From Acidobacteriota bacterium (GTDB lineage: Bacteria; Acidobacteriota; Terriglobia; Bryobacterales; Bryobacteraceae), in NCBI GenBank assembly GCA_021788955.1, contig JAJYKC010000179.1, positions 1-6,041 on the forward strand: DNA of 6,041 nt, in the 5' to 3' direction. This document shows, one piece after another, positions 1-5,330 of the stretch. Every line of letters begins with the position of its first letter. Position 1 is the stretch's first letter. Below the pieces are notes generated by a model. It did no database searches. It saw only the letters and a list, made by a program, of their open reading frames with translations, and was not told where the DNA came from. Both the position numbers and the translations under genes were made by a program.

Positions 1-492
1 GTAGGCGATGAGGTGAGGGTGTTGGACGAGATTGTGTTGAGCCGGGCGTCGACAGTACAGGCGTGCGAGGAGTTTCATGACCGGCACCGGTTTCATCCGG
101 CGCCGCTGGTGATTTACGGCGATGCGTCGGGGTCGCGGCGGCAGACGAGCGGAACGAGCGATTACGACATGGTGAAGAAGTTCTTCGTGCGGGAGGGGTT
201 CCGGCAGTTGGAATTTCGCGTGCCGAATTCGAACCCGCTGGTGCGGGAGCGGGTGATGTTGATGAACGCGAAGATGCGGTCGGCGACGGGAGAGACGGAG
301 TTGTATCTGGATCCGAAGTGCAAGGAGACGATCGTGGATCTGGAGGAAGTGATGTACAAGCCGGACAGTATGGTGATCGACAAGGACCGGGACCCGCGGC
401 GGACGCACTTGTCGGACGCGCTCGGATACCTGGTGTGGTGGGAGTGCAAGCCGCAGCCGCCGTTTGGGATGCAGAGCGAAAGGCTGTTTTAA
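1..492 (+). CDS. Phage terminase large subunit, C-terminal nuclease domain (5' end outside window)
   Basis: This is the last 163 residues of the DNA-packaging motor protein, which binds the portal, hydrolyses ATP to pump DNA into the procapsid and cuts the concatemer. The reading frame is open to the left edge, so the ATPase domain and the true start lie upstream; the GTG at 13 is internal. What remains matches the RNase-H-like nuclease domain: an LDEI segment near residues 8-11, the strand and Asp of IYGDASG (Asp41 of the visible part) followed by the T-SG-SDY stretch (49-55) typical of TerL, and the C-terminal HLSDALGYL motif (Asp139), which carries the last metal-binding Asp of the family. 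The first metal Asp would be off the window. It ends 20 bases before the portal gene, the usual order. The family call is firm; the packaging type (cos or headful) cannot be told from this fragment. Confidence 0.9.
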   Translation, partial: VGDEVRVLDEIVLSRASTVQACEEFHDRHRFHPAPLVIYGDASGSRRQTSGTSDYDMVKKFFVREGFRQLEFRVPNSNPLVRERVMLMNAKMRSATGETELYLDPKCKETIVDLEEVMYKPDSMVIDKDRDPRRTHLSDALGYLVWWECKPQPPFGMQSERLF

Positions 493-512
493 GTGCGGGA
501 AAGATTCGACCA

Positions 513-1955
513 ATGACGAACGAACTTACACAGGAAAGCCAGAGAGAGATACACCGGGAGCATCCGGATTACCGGCGGCGGCGGGAAACGTGGAAGACGT
601 ACGCGGACTTATATGCCGGCGGGGACCAGTTGAAGGCTTACGCGGAGCGGTATCTGGTGCCGCGGCAGAAGGAGCCGCGGGATGTGTATGCCGAACGGCT
701 GCTGCGGGTGTTCTATGAGAACCACGCGGGGTCGATCGTGGATTGGTACACGGCGACGCTGTTCCGGCGGGAGCCGGTGGTGGCGTTCGAAGGCGGGTTC
801 GAGGCGTCGCGAAGGTTCTACAACGAGTTCATGGATGACTGCGACCGGAAGGGAACGTCGTTTGCGGAGTTTTTCCGGGCGCGGTTTATTGAGGCAGCAG
901 TATTCGGGCGGAGCCACATTGTGGTGGATTTCCCGCGCGTGGACCGGCCGATGGAGACGCGGGCGGAAGAGGACGCGGGCGGCGCTTCACGGGCGTATCT
1001 GGCCGGGTACTCGCCGCAGGAGCTGATTAACTGGAGCCTCGACGAGCACGGGCGGTACGAGTGGGTGGTGCTGCGGACGACGCAGATCGTGAAGCCGAAG
1101 GTGGAAGAAAGTAAGTGGCAGGTGCTTACCCGGTGGCTTTACTACGACCGCGAGAAATATCAGGTGTGGGAGCGGATGAAGCCGCAGGAGAGCTGGGGGA
1201 TGTTCGAAGGCCTGGAGGATGGAGGGCACCCCGGAAAGGTTGAGCTGAAGGCGAGCGGCCGGCACGGGCTGGCGAAGCTGCGATGCGTGCCGGTGTTCGA
1301 CCTGGCGGTGCCCGAGGGACTGTGGCTGATGAACCGGGCGGGGTTGCTGCAACTGGAGCATTTTAATAAGTCGAACGCGCTGAGCTGGGCGTTGACGATG
1401 GGGCTGTTCGCGATGCCGGTGATTTACTCGGAGCGCGAGTGGAACCAGATGGTGGGCGAGAGTTACTACATCCAGCTTGGGCCGCAGGATAAATTCGGGT
1501 GGACGGAGCCGCAGGGGAACGTATACCAGATCGCGCACGCGAACCTAGAGCGGCTCAGGGACGAGATTTACCGGGTTTGCTGGCTGATGCAATCGGGCGG
1601 TCCGCTGGGGGGCGGGGGAACGCAGAGCGGGGTGAGCAAACAGTGGGATTTCGCGATCACGGAGGAAGTGCTGCGGGCTTACGGCGATGCGGTGAAGGAA
1701 GCGATGAAGCGAGTGCTGAAGGCGGTAGACGCGGCGCGGGAAGACAGCGTGGCGGTGAGCGTGACGGGGATGGACGAATTTCAGATCGGGGATTTCGGCG
1801 GGCAGTTAGCGGAAGCGCAGAAGTTACTGGGGATGGGGATCGAGTCGCCGACGCTGAAGAAAGAAGTTTACAAGACGCTGGCGCTGCAGTATCTGAGCGA
1901 TGCGCCGCAGGAGACGAAGGACCGGATAGTCCGGGAGATCGAGCAGCAGAGTTAG
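513..1955 (+). CDS. Phage portal protein
   Basis: The product has 480 residues, a normal portal length. Portals form the dodecameric ring at one capsid vertex through which DNA enters and to which terminase and then neck proteins bind. The N-terminal part has the HPDYRRRRETW...YAGG segment, a YLVPRQ motif and AERLLRVFYENHAGSIVDWYT, which resembles the start of DUF4055/SPP1-gp6-like portals. The middle contains the hydrophobic helix around FNKSNALSWALTMGLF (about residues 283-299) followed by a LGPQDKFGWTEP strand region. The C-terminal third has the glycine-rich QSGGPLGGGGTQSGVSK loop (about 359-375) and a long amphipathic helix that would form the tunnel/crown. I chose ATG 513 because GGGAAAG (497-503) sits 9 bases upstream and the frame further upstream (from 318) only overlaps TerL with low-complexity sequence. 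It lies between TerL and scaffold, which supports the call. The exact portal subfamily is inferred, not proven. Confidence 0.85.
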   Translation: MTNELTQESQREIHREHPDYRRRRETWKTYADLYAGGDQLKAYAERYLVPRQKEPRDVYAERLLRVFYENHAGSIVDWYTATLFRREPVVAFEGGFEASRRFYNEFMDDCDRKGTSFAEFFRARFIEAAVFGRSHIVVDFPRVDRPMETRAEEDAGGASRAYLAGYSPQELINWSLDEHGRYEWVVLRTTQIVKPKVEESKWQVLTRWLYYDREKYQVWERMKPQESWGMFEGLEDGGHPGKVELKASGRHGLAKLRCVPVFDLAVPEGLWLMNRAGLLQLEHFNKSNALSWALTMGLFAMPVIYSEREWNQMVGESYYIQLGPQDKFGWTEPQGNVYQIAHANLERLRDEIYRVCWLMQSGGPLGGGGTQSGVSKQWDFAITEEVLRAYGDAVKEAMKRVLKAVDAAREDSVAVSVTGMDEFQIGDFGGQLAEAQKLLGMGIESPTLKKEVYKTLALQYLSDAPQETKDRIVREIEQQS

Positions 1956-1970
1956 TTGGGAGCGAGAGAC

Positions 1971-1977
1971 GAGGAGG
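1971..1977 (+). promoter_or_regulatory. Ribosome binding site of the scaffold gene
   Basis: GAGGAGG lies 9 bases before ATG 1987, an almost perfect Shine-Dalgarno. It fixes the scaffold start and is the strongest such site in the window, which suits a protein needed in hundreds of copies. Confidence 0.7.
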
Positions 1978-1986
1978 CAGACGGGA

Positions 1987-2574
1987 ATGGACGAAAACGA
2001 GAGCAAGAAGGCCGCGGGAACGAGTGATGGGAACGTGGACATCGCGGCGATTGTGCGGAGCGCGGTGGAAGAGTTCGCTCAGAGCGAACGGCGGAAGGCC
2101 GAGCCGGCTTACAAGGTGGAGTTAGTGGAGGAGCGGAAGCGGCGGGAGGCTCTGGAGCGGCGGCTGAACGAGCTGGTGGAAGAGAACCGGCGGACGCGGG
2201 CGGTGGCGGAGGAGGCGGAGCGGAGCGCGGCGATCCGGGCGGAGCTGCAGCGTCTGGGCGTGGCGAAAGTGGACCTGGCGTATCGCGTGGTGAAGGAAGA
2301 CATTCAGCGGGCCGAAGACGGGCGGCTGGTGGTGCGAGGCGGGTCGGGAGAAGTCGGAATGAAAGAGTTTCTCACCCAGTTTGTGGCTGAGAATCCGGAG
2401 CTGTTGCCGGCCCGGATCAGCGGCGGATCGGGTGTGGGATCGGCGCCGAAGGCGGCGCCGGGAGGGGGCGGAATATCGCTGGATCAGATCCGGCCGGGGA
2501 TGGACCCGGAGGAGATGGAGCGGATCCGTCAGGAAATCTCGCGGGTGGCGTCACAGACCCTGAAGGGCCGGTGA
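1987..2574 (+). CDS. Capsid scaffolding protein (putative)
   Basis: The product has 195 residues, is highly charged and mostly helical. Residues about 25-90 are rich in Glu, Arg, Ala and Leu with heptad-like spacing (VEERKRREALERRLNELVEE), as in a coiled-coil rod. A compact block follows (LGVAKVDLAYRVV from residue 90 and FLTQFVAENPELLP to about 141), then a Gly/Ala/Pro linker (about 145-162) and a short C-terminal helix (MDPEEMERIRQEISRVA, 172-188). A rod plus flexible linker plus terminal helix is the plan of phage scaffolds, whose end helix touches the inner face of the coat protein. Position directly before the coat gene and after the portal is where scaffolds lie. No Ser-His-Asp protease signature is visible, so this is not a fused protease-scaffold. 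Sequence identity to a named scaffold was not tested; the call rests on architecture and context. Confidence 0.7.
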   Translation: MDENESKKAAGTSDGNVDIAAIVRSAVEEFAQSERRKAEPAYKVELVEERKRREALERRLNELVEENRRTRAVAEEAERSAAIRAELQRLGVAKVDLAYRVVKEDIQRAEDGRLVVRGGSGEVGMKEFLTQFVAENPELLPARISGGSGVGSAPKAAPGGGGISLDQIRPGMDPEEMERIRQEISRVASQTLKGR

Positions 2575-2610
2575 GCGAGTCGCGGGAAAGGGCTCGGATA
2601 AGCGGGCCGC

Positions 2611-2633
2611 GCGGTGCGGCGAAGCTGTGCCGC
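2611..2633 (+). promoter_or_regulatory. RNA/DNA hairpin upstream of the major capsid gene
   Basis: GCGGTGCGGC (2611-2620) pairs along its full length with GCTGTGCCGC (2624-2633), seven Watson-Crick and three G-U pairs, around a GAA triloop. The tip is GCGAAGC (2619-2625), a sequence known to form an unusually stable mini-hairpin. No T-run follows, so it is not an intrinsic terminator. It ends 12 bases before the AGGAG of the capsid gene. Likely roles are protection of the 5' end of a processed capsid mRNA or marking a cleavage site; this is inference. The remainder of the 92-base gap (2575-2666) shows no clear promoter. Confidence 0.5.
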
Positions 2634-2645
2634 TAGAGACAAACA

Positions 2646-2650
2646 AGGAG
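2646..2650 (+). promoter_or_regulatory. Probable ribosome binding site of the capsid gene, unusually far from the start
   Basis: AGGAG lies 16 bases before ATG 2667, longer than the usual 5-10; the purine-only run GAGAGAAAAAGAAG fills the space and may give weaker pairing closer in. The start is still secure, because an in-frame TAG at 2634-2636 blocks any extension and no start codon lies between. Confidence 0.45.
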
Positions 2651-2666
2651 AGAGAAAAAGAAGCCA

Positions 2667-3578
2667 ATGGGCATCATTACTTCAACGAATGTCGCAACGG
2701 CGATCGTGAAGCTGGTGGCGGCGGAAGCGCTGCCGGCGCTCATGGGGAACCTGGTGATGGGTAACCTCGTGAACCGCGACTACGAGCCGGTGCTGGCAAA
2801 TACGGGGGACACGGTGAACGTGCCGATTCCTCCGACGCTGGTTGCCAACAACATTGCGGAGGGCGGGACGGTGCAACCGCAGAACCCGAACCTGGGGAAC
2901 GCGCAGATCGTTCTGAACACGCATGTGGAGGCCACGTTCCAGATTCCGGACGTGACGAAGTGTCTGGCGGTGCCGGATCTGCTGAAGCTGTACATGCAGC
3001 CGGCGGTAATTGCGCTGGCGCAGCGGATTGAGGGGGATCTTTTGAACCTCTATCCGCAGTTCACGTCGAACCAGGTGCTGGGTACGCCGGGCGTGGCTCC
3101 GACGGAAGCGCTGGTCGACCAGGCGGAGACGACGCTGTTCCAGGCGCAGGTTCCTTCGGCGATGGACAAGTATCTGGTGGTGGACTCGAATGCTTATTCG
3201 GCGCTGCGCCAGATTCCGCGCTTCAGCGAGTTTTACACGGCGGGTGAGGCGGGTCTGCGGGCGCTGGTGAACGGCACGGTCGGCAAGATGAAGGACTTCT
3301 ACATCTTCCGTTCGCAGTTCGTGCCGAAGACCGGGACGGCGCCTGTGGCGACGCACAACCTGGCGTTCACGCGGGATGCGATCGGTCTGGTGATCCGGCG
3401 TTTGCCGAAGCCGCTTCCGGGTACGGGCGCGGTGGCGGAGTACGCGGAGCTGGGCAACTTCGGCCTGCGTGTGGTGATGAGCTACCAGCCGAACACGCTG
3501 GCGCAGCAGTTCACGGTGGACGTGCTGTACGGCTGCGCGGCTCTGCGCAACGGTTTCGCCGTTCAGGTGGAAAGCTAG
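2667..3578 (+). CDS. Major capsid protein, P22 coat protein-like (HK97 fold)
   Basis: The product has 303 residues. It should be the shell subunit, made in hundreds of copies and assembled with the scaffold. The N-terminal region has a helix of Ala/Leu/Val followed by LVNRDYEPVLANTGDTVNVP (residues 34-53), the signature of the P22 gp5-like coat family (N-arm, then the strand of the E-loop region). IAEGGTVQPQN and VEATFQIPD follow, then a spine-like helix around VIALAQRIEGDLLNLY. The later part has DKYLVVDSNAYSALRQIPRF, KMKDFYIFRSQFVP and a C-terminal VDVLYGCAALRNGFAVQV strand, typical of the A-domain end of these proteins. It is well short of P22 coat (430 residues), so the extra I-domain of P22 is probably absent. 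It sits after the scaffold, is flanked by a hairpin and a terminator, and uses more CGC/CGT arginine codons than its neighbours, as expected of a highly made protein. Confidence 0.88.
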   Translation: MGIITSTNVATAIVKLVAAEALPALMGNLVMGNLVNRDYEPVLANTGDTVNVPIPPTLVANNIAEGGTVQPQNPNLGNAQIVLNTHVEATFQIPDVTKCLAVPDLLKLYMQPAVIALAQRIEGDLLNLYPQFTSNQVLGTPGVAPTEALVDQAETTLFQAQVPSAMDKYLVVDSNAYSALRQIPRFSEFYTAGEAGLRALVNGTVGKMKDFYIFRSQFVPKTGTAPVATHNLAFTRDAIGLVIRRLPKPLPGTGAVAEYAELGNFGLRVVMSYQPNTLAQQFTVDVLYGCAALRNGFAVQVES

Positions 3579-3615
3579 TAAGTCAGTAGTAAGACGGGTG
3601 ACAGGGTAGGTGACA
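3577..3615 (+). repeat. Two pairs of short direct repeats in the capsid 3' untranslated region
   Basis: AGTAAG occurs at 3577-3582 and 3588-3593, and GGTGACA at 3597-3603 and 3609-3615, spaced 11 and 12 bases start to start. They fill the gap between the capsid stop codon and the terminator. No function is evident, and copies this short can arise by chance. Confidence 0.3.
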
Positions 3616-3620
3616 TGGAT

Positions 3621-3652
3621 GGGGAGCCGTAAGTTGCGGCTCCCCTTTTTTT
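3621..3652 (+). terminator. Rho-independent terminator after the capsid gene
   Basis: GGGGAGCCG (3621-3629) and CGGCTCCCC (3637-3645) form a perfect 9-bp stem with a 7-base loop (TAAGTTG), followed directly by seven T (3646-3652). This is a textbook intrinsic terminator on the plus strand; there is no T-run on the other side, so it acts in one direction. It lies 43 bases after the capsid stop codon and would cut transcription between the capsid and the neck/tail genes. Confidence 0.93.
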
Positions 3653-3689
3653 GTCCGGGCGTGGGAACGGAAGGCGAGGAGAGTGCGAG

Positions 3690-4010
3690 ATGGACGTGAA
3701 GAGTTTCTACCAGAAGATGCGGCAGAAGGAGCGGGAGATTGCGAGTCCGTTCGCGATCATATCGAGTCTGGAGACGCCGGAGGGCGGACGCGCCGGGGTG
3801 CTGACCGAAGTGTCGCGCGAGCTGGCGGCGCGGATGATCGTGGAAGGGCGGGGACGTCTGGCGAACGAAACCGAAGTGAAGGAATACCGCGAGGCGAGAG
3901 AGCGGGCGCGGCTGGAGGCGGAGGAGCGGGAGTTAGCCGGGCGGCTGCTGGTGAACTTCGTGCCGCAGACGATCGAGCCGGCGAAGCCGCGGAAGCCGGC
4001 CAAGGACTGA
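3690..4010 (+). CDS. Small phage protein of unknown function between capsid and neck genes
   Basis: The product has 106 residues and I do not recognise a named family. The start ATG 3690 is chosen because GAGGAG (3676-3681) lies 8 bases upstream; the frame stays open to 3651, but that part overlaps the terminator T-run. The visible plan is a helical N-terminus (VKSFYQKMRQKEREI), a predicted strand pair around FAIISSLETPEGGRAGVLTE (residues 20-39), a helix with the pattern SRELAARMIVEGRGRLA, a long charged helix rich in Glu/Arg/Ala, and a C-terminal tail of Lys and Pro. The middle pattern (a valine-rich strand, then Ala-Ala-x-x-Ile-x-x-Gly-x-x-x-Leu-Ala) is common in small proteins coded just after phage capsid genes. 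It may be a head-completion, decoration or capsid-associated protein, inferred from position only. It is followed 7 bases later by the adaptor-like gene, so the two are probably translated together. Confidence 0.65.
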   Translation: MDVKSFYQKMRQKEREIASPFAIISSLETPEGGRAGVLTEVSRELAARMIVEGRGRLANETEVKEYREARERARLEAEERELAGRLLVNFVPQTIEPAKPRKPAKD

Positions 4011-4017
4011 GGGCGTC

Positions 4018-4806
4018 ATGGCACTGTTTACGGACGGCCCGATCAGCCTGGACACGGACCTGGTGAAGTACGAGAACGGGATACTGGCGCTGGCGGCGGA
4101 GGAGCAGATCGACCTGACGGGGAAGATGGCGCTGGCGCAGACCGAGATCGGGACGAGGCTGCTGGCGCTGCTGCTGCGGCAGGAGACACGGAGCCCCTTT
4201 ACGAACTGGATCGACCCGCAGGACATGCTGCGGCGGGAGATCGGGATGGGGGACGTGGTGGCGACCGAACCACTGAAGCAGTGGCATGTGTTGAAGACTC
4301 TGGCGCTGGTGTACCGGGACGCGTACAACAACCAGTTGAACGACCGGTATCAGAAAAAGTGGCAGGAATACTCGACGCTGGAACAGAACGCCAAGGAAAT
4401 GATCTATCTGATCGGCGTGGGTGTAGTGGGGTATCCGCTGCCGGTACCGGGGATGCCGGCGGTGGCGGAGCAGCCGGGGACGGGGCCGGGCGGGACGTTT
4501 TTCTTCCAGACGACGTGGGTAAACCAGATTGGGCAGGAGAGCGTTGCCGGGCCGCTGGCAACGGCAGTGACGGCGCCTGGGGTGCAGATTACGGTGGCGC
4601 CGACGGCGGCTCCGAAGTTTGCGACGGGGTGGAACGTGTATGCGGGGAGCGGTCCGCAGGTGTGCACGCTGCAGAACGCGGCGCCGCTGGGACTAAGTCA
4701 GGGATGGACGGTGCAGGGAAGCGGGTTAGTGACGGGGCGCACGCCGGGGAACGGGCAGACGCCGGATTACTACGTGATGAACGACCGGGTGCTGCCTCGA
4801 GGTTAA
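4018..4806 (+). CDS. Putative head-tail connector/adaptor protein with C-terminal fibronectin-III-like domain
   Basis: The product has 262 residues in two distinct halves. Residues about 10-135 are helical (LVKYENGILALAAEEQIDL, KMALAQTEIGTRLLALLL, then LKQWHVLKTLALVYRDAYNN and YQKKWQEYSTLEQNAKEMI), resembling the helical bundle of adaptor proteins that sit under the portal (HK97 gp6/SPP1 gp15 type). Residues about 138-158 are a Pro/Gly linker. Residues about 160-250 look like a beta-sandwich of Fn3 type, with TTWVNQIGQES (Trp167), a VAPTAAP segment and the GWNVYAG core strand (204-210). ATG 4018 is only 7 bases after the preceding stop; a weak GAGGG lies 4 bases upstream, so re-initiation is likely. 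The position between capsid and tail genes fits a neck role, but adaptor function is inferred from helix pattern and place. The gene is certainly real; it could alternatively be a minor head protein. Confidence 0.65.
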   Translation: MALFTDGPISLDTDLVKYENGILALAAEEQIDLTGKMALAQTEIGTRLLALLLRQETRSPFTNWIDPQDMLRREIGMGDVVATEPLKQWHVLKTLALVYRDAYNNQLNDRYQKKWQEYSTLEQNAKEMIYLIGVGVVGYPLPVPGMPAVAEQPGTGPGGTFFFQTTWVNQIGQESVAGPLATAVTAPGVQITVAPTAAPKFATGWNVYAGSGPQVCTLQNAAPLGLSQGWTVQGSGLVTGRTPGNGQTPDYYVMNDRVLPRG

Positions 4807-4816
4807 AGGAGAAACG

Positions 4817-5311
4817 ATGGCGCAAGTAGCGAGCGTGGCGACGGGGAAGGTGGCGGCGCTGATGCAGGGGACACCGGGGTTGGCGGGGGCGGTAGCGGCG
4901 ATTTCGGCCCTGTCGAGCGAGTTACTGCCGGTGGTAGGTCCGGCGCAGATCATCGTGCAGAACGTGATGCCGGAGATCGCCGAGAAGGCGACGGTGGCGA
5001 AGTATCCGTCGATCCACATTTACTGCGAGCGAGTGGCGAACCAGCTTCGGGAGAAGTTCCGGACGTTTTCCGGGCAGGCGTTGATGGCTGTGGAAGTGCG
5101 TGTTTCGCGAGACCGGCTGGGGCAATTGGAGACGCTAATGCAGCTTTACGTGGAAGCTGTGACGCGAGTGCTGGACATGAACCGCGGGGACTGGGGCGGA
5201 GGGATTTTGTTCGGCGGCGGCTACGAGGTGAGCTATGGTCCGGTAAAACACGGCGGCAAGAATTTGTTGCAGACGGCGAAGATTACGTTTGCGCTGGAGG
5301 CGAGCCTGTAG
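4817..5311 (+). CDS. Putative tail terminator/tail completion protein
   Basis: The product has 164 residues. AAGGAG (4806-4811) lies 5 bases before ATG 4817. The N-terminal 55 residues are Ala-rich and helical. From residue 63, a YPSIHIYCERV segment leads into EKFRTFSG and a strand, MAVEVRVS, followed by a helix, LGQLETLMQLYVEAVTRVL. The C-terminus has a glycine-rich turn (RGDWGGGILFGGGYEVSYGP) and ends in the strand AKITFALEAS. A strand, a helix with a conserved Tyr-x-x-Ala-Val pattern, and then a terminal pair of strands is the plan of small alpha/beta proteins that cap the tail tube or join it to the head (lambda gpU/SPP1 gp17-like). The place just before the tail tube gene fits. Function is inferred from predicted fold and order, with no catalytic motif to confirm it; a head-closure protein is the main alternative. 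Confidence 0.5.
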   Translation: MAQVASVATGKVAALMQGTPGLAGAVAAISALSSELLPVVGPAQIIVQNVMPEIAEKATVAKYPSIHIYCERVANQLREKFRTFSGQALMAVEVRVSRDRLGQLETLMQLYVEAVTRVLDMNRGDWGGGILFGGGYEVSYGPVKHGGKNLLQTAKITFALEASL

Positions 5312-5318
5312 CGGGCAC

Positions 5319-5324
5319 AGGAGA
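5319..5324 (+). promoter_or_regulatory. Ribosome binding site of the tail tube gene
   Basis: AGGAGA lies 6 bases before ATG 5331 in the 19-base gap after the preceding stop. It fixes the start of the last gene, whose stop codon is outside the window. Confidence 0.65.
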
Positions 5325-5330
5325 AGGCAG

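Noticed and set aside
318..512. Upstream extension of the portal frame to 318
   Set aside because: It overlaps the well-supported TerL end, gives a Gly/Ala-rich unrelated peptide, and ATG 513 has a good ribosome binding site and family-like N-terminus.
987..1538. Minus-strand open frame of 183 codons opposite the portal gene
   Set aside because: It has the same Arg/His/Pro/Leu-rich shadow composition and sits inside the portal gene with no independent support.
1499..2125. Plus-strand open frame of 208 codons spanning the portal end and scaffold start
   Set aside because: It is out of phase with both genes, has Gly/Arg/Ala-rich composition, and covers the strong scaffold ribosome binding site.
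2575..2610. Possible promoter before the capsid gene (GGATAA near 2596)
   Set aside because: No matching -35 element is seen at a proper distance; one six-base resemblance in a purine-rich gap is not enough.
2744..2773. Tandem five-residue repeat MGNLVMGNLV in the capsid N-terminus
   Set aside because: The two copies differ at synonymous sites, and the stretch fits the normal helix before the VNRDYE motif of the family, so it is likely coincidence.
2682..3356. Minus-strand open frame of 224 codons opposite the capsid gene
   Set aside because: The product is an Arg/His-rich low-complexity shadow caused by codon bias on the plus strand; it lies wholly inside a clear capsid gene.
3651..3689. 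Earlier TTG start at 3651 for the small gene
   Set aside because: It lies in the terminator T-run with no ribosome binding site; ATG 3690 has GAGGAG at 8 bases.
3683..4066. Alternative plus frame of 127 codons over the small 3690 gene
   Set aside because: It would run into the next gene, has shadow-like Gly/Ala/Arg composition and a worse start; the 3690 frame ends 7 bases before the next ATG.
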